Positions 35,778-44,493 of a stretch of 64,000 nt of DNA are shown here, piece after piece (the stretch's first letter is position 1; each line of letters begins with the position of its first letter). Under the pieces are notes generated by a model. That model saw only the letters and a program-made list of their open reading frames with translations, did not search any database and had not been told where the DNA came from. A program made the position numbers and the translations under genes. Source of the stretch: Christiangramia portivictoriae DSM 23547 (lineage in GTDB: Bacteria; Bacteroidota; Bacteroidia; Flavobacteriales; Flavobacteriaceae); assembly GCF_000423045.1 (NCBI RefSeq), contig NZ_KE383972.1, forward strand, positions 267,670 through 331,669, written 5' to 3'.

Positions 35778-36295
35778 TGCAAAAATCTGAGCTTACTAAG
35801 GGTGAAATTGGTGAATTTTATAGAGGTTATATCGATAGATTGAAACCTGAAGCGGAATTAGTTCCAAGTTTGGAACAAAATTCAACGGAATTCTTACAAT
35901 TTCTGGAAACAATTCCGGAGGAGAAATGGGAGTTTCGATATGCTGAAGGGAAGTGGACTTTAAAAGAAATGATACAGCATATCATAGATACTGAAAGAAT
36001 TTTCCAATTCCGAGCACTTGCTATTGCGCGTAACGAACCACAACCATTACCTGGTTTTGATCATGATATTTATGTTTTGAATAGCCGTGCCGAACACAGA
36101 GCGAAAGCCGAACTAATCAAGGAATATCAGATTGTAAGAGAAGCCGGAGTTATTCTCTTCAAGTCCATGACCCCAGATATGCTCAGGGTTAGCGGGGTTA
36201 TGAATGACCTGAATGCAACACCAAGAGCCTTAGGATTTATGATGGTAGGTCACGTAATGCATCATATGGAGGTGATCAAAGAGAAATATCTTTAA
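35777..36295 (+). CDS. DinB-family protein
   Basis: The product is 172 residues. It has the four-helix DinB/YfiT pattern with possible metal histidines at MIQHIIDTERIFQF, the HRAKAELIKEY region and GHVMHHMEVIKEKYL. Members are often thiol-dependent S-transferases or damage-inducible proteins; the function here is not known. It is sandwiched between ppc and the YihY gene with one-base overlaps on both sides, an operon in which no link between functions is obvious. Confidence 0.88.
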   Translation: MQKSELTKGEIGEFYRGYIDRLKPEAELVPSLEQNSTEFLQFLETIPEEKWEFRYAEGKWTLKEMIQHIIDTERIFQFRALAIARNEPQPLPGFDHDIYVLNSRAEHRAKAELIKEYQIVREAGVILFKSMTPDMLRVSGVMNDLNATPRALGFMMVGHVMHHMEVIKEKYL

Positions 36296-37287
36296 TGTTT
36301 AACAAGATTAAAGTCTTCGGTAAGCTTCTTAAGAAGACTTATATAAGCTGGGATAAGAATGAACCATACGCCAAGAGTGCTACCATTGCTTATTATGCGT
36401 TATTCTCATTACCTTCTTTATTAATCATTGTAGTAAGTATTGCGGGATATTTCTTCGGAAGGGAGGCGGTGCAGGGCAGGCTGACAGGTGAAATTGGAGA
36501 GTTTATTGGAACCGAAGCTTCCAAGGCCATTGAGGGCATGATAGAAAATGCTGCTCTATCCCAGGATTCCACACTGGCTATTATTTTTGGTTTGGCAATG
36601 CTGATCTTTGGTGCGACCGGAGTTTTTTTTCAGCTTAAAATTGCTATGAATAATATATGGAACGTGGCAGCCAGGAATACCAATTTTCTACGCATGGTTC
36701 TGGATCGTGTAATATCCCTGGGTATGGTCGTCGTTATCGGGTTGTTACTACTTATAGCCCTGGTAGTTTCGACAATCTTGAAACTGATTACTGAAACTAT
36801 GCAGCAGCTTATACCTGATATTACGCAGGTAGCAATGTACATACTTAATTATGCGCTTACGTTCTTTTTTATTACCACACTGTTTGCGATGATCTTTAAG
36901 CTTTTACCTGATATCAAGATCAGACTCAAAACCACTTACACAGGCGCCGCTTTAACTACCGCACTCTTTATAATCGGCGAAACATTGATTAGCATTTATT
37001 TTGGTCAGAGTGATCCAGCGTCGGTTTACGGAGGTGCTTCATCTGTAGTGCTAATCCTGCTTTGGGTATACTATACCTGTTTGATCCTCTTCTTCGGTGC
37101 TGAATTTACCGTACAATATGCGCTTCTGAAGAAAGAAAAGGTGGAGCCCAATCGTTTTGGTGAACCAGCCATCTACCAGGAAATGAAAAAGCTTGAACAG
37201 AGGAAGGTTCAGCTGAAGGAAGAAAAATATATCGTGGACCGTTTGAAGTCTTACCTGGATACCGATAAGGATACAGGGAATCCTTAG
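36295..37287 (+). CDS. YihY/BrkB-family inner-membrane protein
   Basis: The product is 330 residues. Six hydrophobic segments (about 35-55, 95-115, 140-162, 180-203, 216-236, 249-271) and the motifs SATIAYYALFSLPSLLIIV and VLILLWVYYTCLILFFGAEFT mark the YihY (formerly ribonuclease BN) family. Relatives are putative membrane transporters or flippases, and the RNase name is obsolete. The tail beyond about residue 275 is charged and probably cytosolic. Its start overlaps the dinB-family stop by one base. Confidence 0.9.
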   Translation: MFNKIKVFGKLLKKTYISWDKNEPYAKSATIAYYALFSLPSLLIIVVSIAGYFFGREAVQGRLTGEIGEFIGTEASKAIEGMIENAALSQDSTLAIIFGLAMLIFGATGVFFQLKIAMNNIWNVAARNTNFLRMVLDRVISLGMVVVIGLLLLIALVVSTILKLITETMQQLIPDITQVAMYILNYALTFFFITTLFAMIFKLLPDIKIRLKTTYTGAALTTALFIIGETLISIYFGQSDPASVYGGASSVVLILLWVYYTCLILFFGAEFTVQYALLKKEKVEPNRFGEPAIYQEMKKLEQRKVQLKEEKYIVDRLKSYLDTDKDTGNP

Positions 37288-37359
37288 TTTTTAAATATTC
37301 TTAACTGTTGACCCCTTAGTTTTAATAGCCTCTTAATACAGAAGCAACTATCCTAATAG

Positions 37360-37367
37360 TATCTTTG
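37360..37367 (+). promoter_or_regulatory. Putative -7 element (TATCTTTG) of the PfpI-like gene
   Basis: TATCTTTG fits TAnnTTTG and lies 22 bases upstream of the ATG at 37390. Confidence 0.38.
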
Positions 37368-37389
37368 AATAACTAAAAAAAGAAAAATT

Positions 37390-37938
37390 ATGGATAAGAG
37401 AATTGCAATTTTAGCAACAGATGGATTTGAGGAAGTAGAACTTACATCACCAAAAGAGGCGATGGAAAAAGAAGGTTTTAAAGTAGAGGTTGTAAGCTTA
37501 AAATCTGGAAAAATTAAATCTTGGGATGGAGATAACTGGGGAAAAGATTTTGAAGTAGATAAAACCCTGGATGAGGTCTCAGCAAAAGACTATCACGCAT
37601 TAGTGCTACCAGGAGGAGTTATCAATCCTGATAACCTAAGAAGAGATGAGAATGCTTTAATCTTTGTGAGAGACTTTTTTAAGCAAAGCAAACCTGTATG
37701 CGCAATATGCCATGCTCCCTGGACATTAATTAGCGCAGATGTGGTAGAAGGCAGAACAATGACTTCTTTCAGCAGTGTGCGTAAAGATCTTGAGAACGCA
37801 GGAGCACTTTGGGTAGACCAGGAAGTCGTGGTAGATGAGGCATTAGTAACTAGTAGAAATCCTGATGATTTACCAGCATTCAACGCGAAAGTCATTGAAG
37901 AAATCAAAGAAGGTAAGCACGATTTGCAACACGCATAA
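37390..37938 (+). CDS. DJ-1/PfpI-family protein (type 1 glutamine amidotransferase-like)
   Basis: The product is 182 residues. The opening KRIAILATDGFEEVELTSP and the nucleophile motif VCAICHAPWTLI (Cys near residue 102, followed by His) match the PfpI/YhbO branch of the DJ-1 superfamily. The acidic residue near Glu16 (FEEVEL) is conserved in the group. Members act in stress protection as glyoxalase-like or deglycase-like proteins, and the precise reaction is disputed. It is a single gene with a promoter-like element and a strong terminator. Confidence 0.9.
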   Translation: MDKRIAILATDGFEEVELTSPKEAMEKEGFKVEVVSLKSGKIKSWDGDNWGKDFEVDKTLDEVSAKDYHALVLPGGVINPDNLRRDENALIFVRDFFKQSKPVCAICHAPWTLISADVVEGRTMTSFSSVRKDLENAGALWVDQEVVVDEALVTSRNPDDLPAFNAKVIEEIKEGKHDLQHA

Positions 37939-37961
37939 TCTACATTATATAGTATACAAAG

Positions 37962-37989
37962 TAAAAGGGACGCAATTGCGTCCCTTTTA
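37962..37989. terminator. Bidirectional intrinsic terminator
   Basis: TAAAAGGGACGC, AATT, GCGTCCCTTTTA: a perfect palindrome between two converging genes. Confidence 0.85.
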
Positions 37990-37996
37990 TATTTAA

Positions 37997-38296
37997 TTAT
38001 TTGTCTTCGTCCTCTTCGATATCATCCTTCTCAGGAATATCTACGATTGGATCATTATATTCTGAGTCATCATAATCATCTTCGTCGAAGTTAGCCATGG
38101 TGCTTTCTAGTCTTGTACTTACCTTAACAAGGTAAATCGTATCTTCCGTTTTCACTTCAACGGCTTCAACAGTCTCGTTTTTAGCATTCTTGAAAGCGAT
38201 AACCTGGTCATCATCATATCCATCAGGATATTTCTCCACAAGAAGTCCAAGAATTTCAGGAGTAAGCTTTTTATAGTCTACAATTATCCTTTTCAT
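37997..38296 (-). CDS. Small acidic protein of unknown function conserved in Bacteroidota
   Basis: The product is 99 residues. It has a globular N-terminal part (KRIIVDYKKLTPEILGLLVE, then AFKNAKNETVEAVEVKTEDTIYLVKV) and a strongly acidic C-terminal tail (from about residue 68) of Asp and Glu. It is soluble and has no recognised domain. The pattern is familiar from other flavobacteria as a conserved orphan; some databases label such proteins DNA primase, without support in the sequence. It lies about 75 bases downstream of aroB on the opposite-strand side of the PfpI gene. The acidic tail suggests interaction with a basic partner or chaperone-like behaviour, but that is inference. Confidence 0.68.
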   Translation of the reverse strand: MKRIIVDYKKLTPEILGLLVEKYPDGYDDDQVIAFKNAKNETVEAVEVKTEDTIYLVKVSTRLESTMANFDEDDYDDSEYNDPIVDIPEKDDIEEDEDK

Positions 38297-38370
38297 AGTG
38301 TGATTGGTTTATGCAAGTATAAATAAAATATCAAACGCTACACAAGGAGGTAGGAAGATATTCAATTAAA

Positions 38371-39456
38371 TTAATGATTAGTTAAATTCAGCGAACTGTA
38401 AAACTCAAAAGATTTGATAATCAGGTCTTCAGGTACTTCTATATCTCGTTTTGGACAGGATATATCCTCCAGTAATACGAATTTCACTTTTCCGTTCGAG
38501 TTCTTTTTATCATGTTTAAGCAGGGAATTGATCTCATTAATATCCTTCATGTCAATAGCAACACCACCAAAAAGTTTGATAATGGTAGTGGTAATTTCCT
38601 GTAATTTGTTTGAAGGGAACTTCAGTAATTCTGTAGATATAAATGATTCCAGGATCATTCCAATGGCAATTGCCTCTCCATGTAGTAATTTGTCCTTTTC
38701 AGGATGGGTTAAATAGAATGATTCGATGGCATGTCCCAGCGTATGTCCAAAATTGAGATTTTTTCTAATGGTACGCTCGTACGGATCTTGTTTTACGATT
38801 TTGCTTTTCAGATTGACAGAATGTTCAATGATCACATCGAGATCTGATAAATCAAGTGAGCTCAAGTCTTTTAATCGATTCCAGTAAGTCTCGTCTGCTA
38901 TCAGACCATGTTTCAGGATTTCAGCAAGGCCACTTCGCATCTCACGGGGAGATAGTGTTTGCAGATAATTACTATCAATCAGGACCATTTCTGCCTGTAC
39001 AATGACTCCTACCTGGTTTTTTAAATTTCCAAGGTCGACACCTGTTTTACCTCCAACCGATGCGTCTACCATTGAAAGTAGGGTGGTGGGAACATTGATA
39101 AAGGGGATTCCTCGTTTAAAAGTTGAAGCTACAAAACCACCCAGATCGGTAACAACGCCACCTCCAAGATTGATCATTAGGCTTTTACGGTCTGCACCCA
39201 GTTCCGATAATGCATTCCAGACTCCCGTGCAGGTTTCGATATGTTTATTTTCTTCTCCCGCTTCAATTTCTATAACTTCAATTGGAAGATCGGTGGAAAT
39301 ATACTTTAGAAACGAGGCAAGGCAATGATCCTGCGTGTTCGTATCTACCAGAACGAATATAGAAGAAGGCTTTTTCTCCTGAATGTATTGATTGATCTTT
39401 TGGTAGGATTCAATACCGTAGAAAACGGGATTTACCGGATGTTGAGCTTCATTCAT
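38371..39456 (-). CDS. aroB: 3-dehydroquinate synthase
   Basis: The product is 361 residues. NAD-binding and catalytic motifs are all present: MINLGGGVVTDLGGFVASTF, TTLLSMVDASVGGKTGVD, and the zinc ligands in MRSGLAEILKHG, FGHTLGHAIES and HGEAIAIGM. It converts DAHP to 3-dehydroquinate, the second step of the shikimate pathway to aromatic amino acids. It is divergently oriented to the proline dehydrogenase gene, with 89 bases between their start codons. No other shikimate gene is nearby. Confidence 0.95.
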   Translation of the reverse strand: MNEAQHPVNPVFYGIESYQKINQYIQEKKPSSIFVLVDTNTQDHCLASFLKYISTDLPIEVIEIEAGEENKHIETCTGVWNALSELGADRKSLMINLGGGVVTDLGGFVASTFKRGIPFINVPTTLLSMVDASVGGKTGVDLGNLKNQVGVIVQAEMVLIDSNYLQTLSPREMRSGLAEILKHGLIADETYWNRLKDLSSLDLSDLDVIIEHSVNLKSKIVKQDPYERTIRKNLNFGHTLGHAIESFYLTHPEKDKLLHGEAIAIGMILESFISTELLKFPSNKLQEITTTIIKLFGGVAIDMKDINEINSLLKHDKKNSNGKVKFVLLEDISCPKRDIEVPEDLIIKSFEFYSSLNLTNH

Positions 39457-39519
39457 GGTCTTGGCAATTAGAGCTTCCGAAATTAAAGAGAATTTATGAA
39501 AATAGTCATCTTCAATAAT

Positions 39520-39527
39520 TATATTTG
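39520..39527 (+). promoter_or_regulatory. Putative -7 element (TATATTTG) of the proline dehydrogenase gene
   Basis: TATATTTG fits TAnnTTTG and lies 18 bases upstream of the ATG at 39546, in the divergent region with aroB. No -33 TTG was found. Confidence 0.4.
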
Positions 39528-39545
39528 CCCGATTAACAGCATGAA

Positions 39546-40745
39546 ATGATAAGAAAGAAGATATTCAATAATACAAAATCTGCATTCAAACTTAAATCAA
39601 ATTCAGAACTGGATCGTGCGATCTTTTTGTTCGGCATGATGAATTATTCTGCTTTGGTAAAAGCCGGGAGCGCATTAACCAAAATGGCGCTTAAGTTACA
39701 TCTACCAGTGGAAACTCTCATTAAGAAGACGATCTTCGAACAATTTTGTGGAGGGGTTACAGAGGAAGATTGTAAGCCGGTAACCAAGGAAATGTATGGG
39801 GAGAACCTTCATAGTATTCTTGATTATTCAGTTGAAGGTAAAGAAAGTGAGGAGGAGTTTGATGCCGCAATGAGCAAGAAGCTCAGTCTTATTGAATATG
39901 CTAAGGAAAGTGATGAGGTCACATTTGCCATGTTCAAACCTACGGGAATTGGAAGGTTTGCGATTTGGGAAAAAGTTAGTGAGAAACTCAGTTTAACCGA
40001 TGACGAGAAGGAAGAGTGGGATCGTGTTAGAAGCAGGGTCGAAACTTTATGTAAGCGAGCGCATGAATTGAAAGTGCGATTATATGCAGATGGTGAAGAA
40101 ACCTGGATGCAAACTGCCGCCGATGATCTTATGGTGGAAATGATGAAAAAGTACAATCGCGATGAGGTGCTTATCTTCAATACCTTGCAATGTTATCGAT
40201 GGGATCGGCTGGACTACCTTAAAGAGCTCCATGAGCAGGCTAAGAAAGAAGGTTTCAAAATTGGAGCTAAGATCGTGAGAGGTGCCTATATGGAGAAAGA
40301 GAATTCCAGAGCAAAGAAGCTTGGTTATCCATCTCCAATTTGTGAGAGCAAAGAGGCAACCGATGTTAATTTTAACTCGGTAATGTCTTATTGTTTAAAT
40401 CATTTGGAAGACATTTCTGTGTTCATTGGAACCCACAACGAAGTTAGTAGTTACCTGGCGCTTCAGATCATGGAAGACAAGGGGATCGCCATAGACGATA
40501 AGAGAATCTGGTTTAGTCAGTTATACGGTATGAGTGATCATATTAGTTATAACATGGCCAAAAAAGGTTATAATGCTGTAAAGCTGGTACCATTTGGACC
40601 TGTGAGGGATGTTGTGCCATATTTGCTAAGACGTGCTCAGGAAAATACTTCTGTAAAAGGTCAAACTGGTAGAGAGCTTTCTCTGCTAAGGGAAGAGAAA
40701 AAGCGCCGGCGTGGAGATGAGTCCACCAAACATCACCGGGAATAA
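39546..40745 (+). CDS. Proline dehydrogenase (monofunctional)
   Basis: The product is 399 residues. The TIM-barrel PRODH pattern is visible: DRAIFLFGMMNYSALV, KIGAKIVRGAYMEKENSRA with the FAD/substrate-binding RGAYMEKE, FIGTHNEVSS, and VPYLLRRAQENTSVKGQTGRE near the C-terminus. It oxidises proline to pyrroline-5-carboxylate with FAD. It lacks the P5C dehydrogenase half of PutA, so that enzyme must be elsewhere. It starts three bases before a small acyltransferase gene ends the unit (next gene at 40749, three-base gap). Confidence 0.94.
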   Translation: MIRKKIFNNTKSAFKLKSNSELDRAIFLFGMMNYSALVKAGSALTKMALKLHLPVETLIKKTIFEQFCGGVTEEDCKPVTKEMYGENLHSILDYSVEGKESEEEFDAAMSKKLSLIEYAKESDEVTFAMFKPTGIGRFAIWEKVSEKLSLTDDEKEEWDRVRSRVETLCKRAHELKVRLYADGEETWMQTAADDLMVEMMKKYNRDEVLIFNTLQCYRWDRLDYLKELHEQAKKEGFKIGAKIVRGAYMEKENSRAKKLGYPSPICESKEATDVNFNSVMSYCLNHLEDISVFIGTHNEVSSYLALQIMEDKGIAIDDKRIWFSQLYGMSDHISYNMAKKGYNAVKLVPFGPVRDVVPYLLRRAQENTSVKGQTGRELSLLREEKKRRRGDESTKHHRE

Positions 40746-40748
40746 GGT

Positions 40749-41288
40749 ATGCGATGGCTGGCAGGTTTTCTATTTTATAAAGTTCTGGGCTGGCACCTGG
40801 AGGATAATTTTACATCCAGATCTAAAAAATGCGTGGTGATCGTTGCTCCACATACAAGCTCTTTTGATTTTATTCTGGGAATTCTGGTTCGGAAAATCAT
40901 GAACATAGAATTCAATTTTGTGGGGAAGCAGGAATTATTCAGGCCTCCTTTTGGATGGTATTTTAAATGGGTAGGTGGAGCGCCTCTGGATAGGTCTGGA
41001 AAAAAAAATAAGGTAGAATCCATCGCAAAAGTTTTTGAGGACAAAACTGTATTTCGATTAGCTTTATCTCCGGAAGGAACCAGAGAAAAAACCGATAAAT
41101 GGAGAACTGGTTTTTATTACATCGCCTTGAAGGCAGAAGTCCCCATTGTAATGGTTTCGTTCGATTATAAGCTTAAAAAAGTAAAAATCTCCGATGCTTT
41201 TCAACCTAGCGGAGATTTTGATTCAGATTTTAAAACGATCACCAATTTTTATAAAGGTGTGGAAGGAAAAATTAAAGAAAATTTCTAG
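40749..41288 (+). CDS. PlsC-like lysophospholipid acyltransferase
   Basis: The product is 179 residues. The acyltransferase motif HTSSFD (HX4D) lies near residue 35, and SPEGTREKTDKWRTGFYYIA near residue 100 is the EGTR block. The family transfers acyl chains to 1-acyl-sn-glycerol-3-phosphate or similar. The product is shorter than PlsC proper (about 245), and no membrane helix is strong beyond the N-terminal hydrophobic stretch. The substrate is therefore uncertain. It lies three bases after the proline dehydrogenase stop, and its own stop abuts the yebC stop on the opposite strand. Confidence 0.85.
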   Translation: MRWLAGFLFYKVLGWHLEDNFTSRSKKCVVIVAPHTSSFDFILGILVRKIMNIEFNFVGKQELFRPPFGWYFKWVGGAPLDRSGKKNKVESIAKVFEDKTVFRLALSPEGTREKTDKWRTGFYYIALKAEVPIVMVSFDYKLKKVKISDAFQPSGDFDSDFKTITNFYKGVEGKIKENF

Positions 41289-42011
41289 TTATTCTTCATC
41301 TGGAGTTTCCATTGTATGATATACATTCTGGACATCATCGTCTTCTTCCAGTTTTTCCAGCAATTTCTCAACATCAGCAGCCTGTTCAGCATTTAGAGGT
41401 TTGGTAACCTGAGGAATTCTTTCGAATCCTGAAGACAAAATCTCCATATTTCTGTTTTCCAATTCCTTCTGAATGGCTCCAAAAAACTCGAATGGTGCAT
41501 AAATGTGAATACCGTCTTCATCTTCAAAAACTTCTTCAGCACCAAAATCTATTAATTCCAGCTCAAGTTCTTCCGGGTCCTGATTTTCAGCATTAATTCT
41601 GAAATTACAGGTGTGATCGAACATGAATTCCACAGACCCTGAAGTACCCAGGTTTCCATCAGATTTATTGAAGTGAGAGCGTATGTTCGCAACAGTCCTG
41701 TTATTATTGTCGGTAGCAGTTTCCACAAGTACAGCTATCCCATGAGGAGCATAGCCTTCAAAAAGAACCACTTTGTAATCACCCTGGTTTTTATCTGATG
41801 CACGTTTAATCGCACGCTCGATATTATCCTTAGGCATATTAACACTCTTCGCATTCTGTATTACAGCACGAAGTTTAGCGTTCGTGTCTGGATCTGGTCC
41901 ACCTTCTTTAACGGCCATAACAATATCTTTACCAATTCTGGTAAATGCTTTAGCCATTGCAGACCAGCGTTTCATCTTACGTGCTTTGCGAAATTCAAAG
42001 GCTCTTCCCAT
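41289..42011 (-). CDS. yebC: YebC/PmpR-family protein (TACO1)
   Basis: The product is 240 residues. It opens MGRAFEFRKARKMKRWSAMAK, a slight variant of the family's MAGHSKWANIKHRK start, and includes the conserved MPKDNIERAIKRA, YEGYAPHG-like FEGYAPHGIAVLVE and NRTVANIRSHFNK. Members help translate proline-rich stretches at the ribosome; transcription-factor roles have also been reported for some. It has its own promoter-like element upstream (42035-42063), overlapping a terminator for phhB. Confidence 0.94.
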   Translation of the reverse strand: MGRAFEFRKARKMKRWSAMAKAFTRIGKDIVMAVKEGGPDPDTNAKLRAVIQNAKSVNMPKDNIERAIKRASDKNQGDYKVVLFEGYAPHGIAVLVETATDNNNRTVANIRSHFNKSDGNLGTSGSVEFMFDHTCNFRINAENQDPEELELELIDFGAEEVFEDEDGIHIYAPFEFFGAIQKELENRNMEILSSGFERIPQVTKPLNAEQAADVEKLLEKLEEDDDVQNVYHTMETPDEE

Positions 42012-42034
42012 CGTAAAAAATAATTAGGTTCGCG

Positions 42035-42063
42035 CAAAAATATAAAAAAGCTCCTAAATACAA
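42035..42063 (-). promoter_or_regulatory. Putative promoter of yebC
   Basis: On the minus strand TTG (42063-42061), 18 bases, then TATTTTTG (42042-42035), a good match to the Bacteroidota -33/-7 promoter. It lies 24 bases upstream of the yebC start. Confidence 0.5.
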
Positions 42064-42078
42064 TATGTAGAAGGAGCT
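42041..42078 (-). terminator. Intrinsic terminator of phhB, overlapping the yebC promoter
   Basis: On the minus strand AGCTCCT and AGGAGCT form a seven-base stem with a 16-base loop, followed by TTTTTTA. The T-run leads into the -7 element of yebC. Confidence 0.5.
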
Positions 42079-42101
42079 GGTTTTACAGGAATCGCGTTAT
42101 T

Positions 42102-42392
42102 TCAATTTGTGGATTCTATAATGTCTTCAATAGTGAGGGCAAGTTTAAAATCCTTTTCAGTAACGCCATTGGCATCATGAGTTGAGAGTGAAATCTTTAA
42201 TTGATTATAAACGTTTCCCCAATTTGGATGATGATCCTGTGCTTCAGCCTCGAAAGCAATTCTTGTCATAACAGTGAATGCTTCTTTAAAATTTTCAAAT
42301 TCAAATGAGGTGTGAATGGCACCTTTTGCGTAAGTCCAACCATCAAGATTTTTCAACCTGTCGTCTATCTCTGTATCGCTTAATTTTTTCAT
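42102..42392 (-). CDS. phhB: 4a-hydroxytetrahydrobiopterin dehydratase (pterin-4a-carbinolamine dehydratase)
   Basis: The product is 96 residues. The core EAEAQDHHPNWGNVYNQLKISLSTHD contains the family's HHP and WGNVYN-type blocks and the conserved third histidine. It dehydrates the carbinolamine made by aromatic amino-acid hydroxylases, recycling tetrahydrobiopterin. No phenylalanine hydroxylase lies in the window, but folE (10239) could supply pterin. It is separated from the upstream epimerase gene by about 85 bases on the same strand. Confidence 0.93.
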   Translation of the reverse strand: MKKLSDTEIDDRLKNLDGWTYAKGAIHTSFEFENFKEAFTVMTRIAFEAEAQDHHPNWGNVYNQLKISLSTHDANGVTEKDFKLALTIEDIIESTN

Positions 42393-42476
42393 GATCTTTT
42401 AATTTGTAAACATTCAAGTTACTAAGATAGAGTTGTATCCTTTCAGAAAATGAGAAGTTTAATATCAAATTAACAG

Positions 42477-43292
42477 CTATAATTTAGCAGAAGCTTTCAC
42501 CACTTCCTGTATACTAATCTGTAAATTCTTTGGTAATCTATTGTCTTTTGGAAGTACAGCAAGGAATCTGTCAAAATTAGAATCATAGACATTTTTAAAA
42601 AGTGGGTTTTCATAGCCAAGTTCCCGGGTTAGATCTTCTACAAGGTCTCTCTGGTGAACAAGATCGTTACTTCCCAGATGAAAAACGCCCTGCCTGTTCC
42701 GGTTGATTATATAGTGAATTTGCTGAGTTACTTTCCCAATTTCTGTAGCATTTACTACCACGTTCGGAAATACTTCAAGTGGTTCATTAAGATCTACAAT
42801 AGTTCTAATTTGCTTGATGCGCGGAGAACCTTTTCCAAAGATCATTGGGAGTCTAAGGATATTGTATTGTTTGTTGGGTAGTCTTAGTAAAGCGTTTTCT
42901 ATTTTAATTTTAAATCTGCCATACACACTCTGACTAAGAGTTTTATCATATTCATAGGATGGGTAATTGGTAAAGGCATCAAAAACATTAGCCGAAGAAA
43001 GAAATATTAACTTTTTCTGAAATTTGAGAAGATAATCGATGATCTCAAAATGCATATGAATTTGTGCATCGAAATCTCCCCGTAGACAGGATAAAATGAT
43101 GTCGGGTTTTATATTTTCAAGAAGAATACTAACGTTTTCTTTCTCAAAGTCAAAATGTTGGAATTGATGATTTCTTTCAAAGAAAGAATTCTCTGTAAAA
43201 TAGGTGCCGTGCGTATCAAAATAGGAGCAAAGCTCTTTGTACAGGGCATTCCCAACAAAACCGCTTGCTCCTAAAATTAAAATTCGTTTCAA
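42477..43292 (-). CDS. NAD-dependent epimerase/dehydratase-like (RmlD type SDR)
   Basis: The product is 271 residues. The Rossmann motif GASGFVGNALYKEL is at the N-terminus; SSANVFD and YDKTLSQSVYGRFKIKIENAL provide the Ser/Tyr-x3-Lys-like catalytic region, where YGRFK reads YxxxK. The C-terminal half follows the dTDP-4-dehydrorhamnose reductase (RmlD) pattern (LRLPMIFGKGSP). The specific sugar nucleotide is unknown and no sugar cluster is nearby. It starts six bases downstream of the gcvT stop, so it is probably cotranscribed with gcvT. Confidence 0.8.
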   Translation of the reverse strand: MKRILILGASGFVGNALYKELCSYFDTHGTYFTENSFFERNHQFQHFDFEKENVSILLENIKPDIILSCLRGDFDAQIHMHFEIIDYLLKFQKKLIFLSSANVFDAFTNYPSYEYDKTLSQSVYGRFKIKIENALLRLPNKQYNILRLPMIFGKGSPRIKQIRTIVDLNEPLEVFPNVVVNATEIGKVTQQIHYIINRNRQGVFHLGSNDLVHQRDLVEDLTRELGYENPLFKNVYDSNFDRFLAVLPKDNRLPKNLQISIQEVVKASAKL

Positions 43293-43297
43293 ATAAA

Positions 43298-44380
43298 TTA
43301 TCCTTTATAGAAGGGCAATTTTACCTGAGTTGCTGGAATTGCTTTTTTTCTAATCTTAATTAAAATTTTATTACCAATACCTGCAGCTTCTACCGGTACA
43401 TATCCTAAACCAATACCTTTTTCCAGGGATGGTGACATGGTGCCCGAAGTTACTTCCCCAATTTTCCTGCCGTTTTCATCTACTATATCATAACCCTGTC
43501 TGGGGATGGCTCGTTCATCCATTTCAAAAGCCACTAACTTTCGCTTAGGACCTTCCTTTTTTTGTTTTTTAAGGGCTTCGCTATTGATAAAATCCTTACT
43601 AAATTTTGTGATCCAGCCTAGTCCAGCTTCAATCGGTGAGGTTGTATCATCTATATCGTTTCCATATAAGGAATAACCCATTTCAAGTCGCAAAGTATCC
43701 CTTGCAGCAAGGCCTATTGGTTTGATGCCAAATTCCTCTCCAGCTTCCATTACCGCAGCCCAGATTTGTGGAGCATCCTCATTTCTAAAATAGATCTCGA
43801 ATCCACCGCTTCCTGTGTAGCCGGTTGCTGAAACGATTACTTTTTCCACTCCCGCAAATGTCCCGATCTCAAACGTATAGAACTTCATGTTTTTAAGATC
43901 AATGGAAGTAAGCGATTGCATGGCTTCAGCAGCTTTTGGCCCCTGGATGGCCAGCAAGGATAATTCATCGCTCATATCACGCATAGTGGCATCTACGTCG
44001 TTATGCTGAGATATCCAGTTCCAGTCTTTGTCTATGTTCGAAGCATTAACCACCAGTAAATATTTCTCTGCTTCCAGTCTGTATATGATCAGGTCGTCTA
44101 CAATACCACCATCTTCATTAGGCATGGTAGAGTACTGGGCTTTCCTGTCGGTAAGTTTCGAAGCATCATTAGAACTGATCTTTTGGATAAGTTTCAATGC
44201 ATTTTCTCCGGAAATAAGAAATTCTCCCATATGGCTTACGTCAAACACACCAAGTTTTTCTCTTACAGTTTGATGTTCAACATTCACACCTTCATAAGAG
44301 ACTGGCATATTGTATCCAGCGAAAGGCACCATTTTAGCGTTTAATTCTTTATGTATTGCAGACAGGGCTACTTCTTTCAT
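43298..44380 (-). CDS. gcvT: Glycine cleavage system T protein (aminomethyltransferase)
   Basis: The product is 360 residues when begun at MKEVALSAIHKELNAKMVPF; an in-frame ATG at 44401 would overlap the promoter element. The folate-binding GcvT fold is shown by VPFAGYNMPVSYEGV, GVFDVSHMGEFLISG, ATGYTGSGGFEIYF, LRLEMGYSLYGND and GEVTSGTMSPSLEKGIGLGYV. It moves the methylene group of glycine from the H protein to tetrahydrofolate, releasing ammonia. The P and H proteins are not in this window. Confidence 0.96.
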   Translation of the reverse strand: MKEVALSAIHKELNAKMVPFAGYNMPVSYEGVNVEHQTVREKLGVFDVSHMGEFLISGENALKLIQKISSNDASKLTDRKAQYSTMPNEDGGIVDDLIIYRLEAEKYLLVVNASNIDKDWNWISQHNDVDATMRDMSDELSLLAIQGPKAAEAMQSLTSIDLKNMKFYTFEIGTFAGVEKVIVSATGYTGSGGFEIYFRNEDAPQIWAAVMEAGEEFGIKPIGLAARDTLRLEMGYSLYGNDIDDTTSPIEAGLGWITKFSKDFINSEALKKQKKEGPKRKLVAFEMDERAIPRQGYDIVDENGRKIGEVTSGTMSPSLEKGIGLGYVPVEAAGIGNKILIKIRKKAIPATQVKLPFYKG

Positions 44381-44398
44381 TATTTTCAAAAATTTGCC

Positions 44399-44427
44399 CA
44401 AATTTATTGAATTCGGTTAGAATACAA
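44399..44427 (-). promoter_or_regulatory. Putative promoter of gcvT
   Basis: On the minus strand TTG (44427-44425), 18 bases, TAAATTTG (44406-44399). The transcript would have a leader of about 12 bases. Confidence 0.5.
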
Positions 44428-44493
44428 TATTAATTAAGCGTTTTTATATGAGTATCTTTAAGCTTTATAAAATTAAAATCTGAAAGAGACCGA

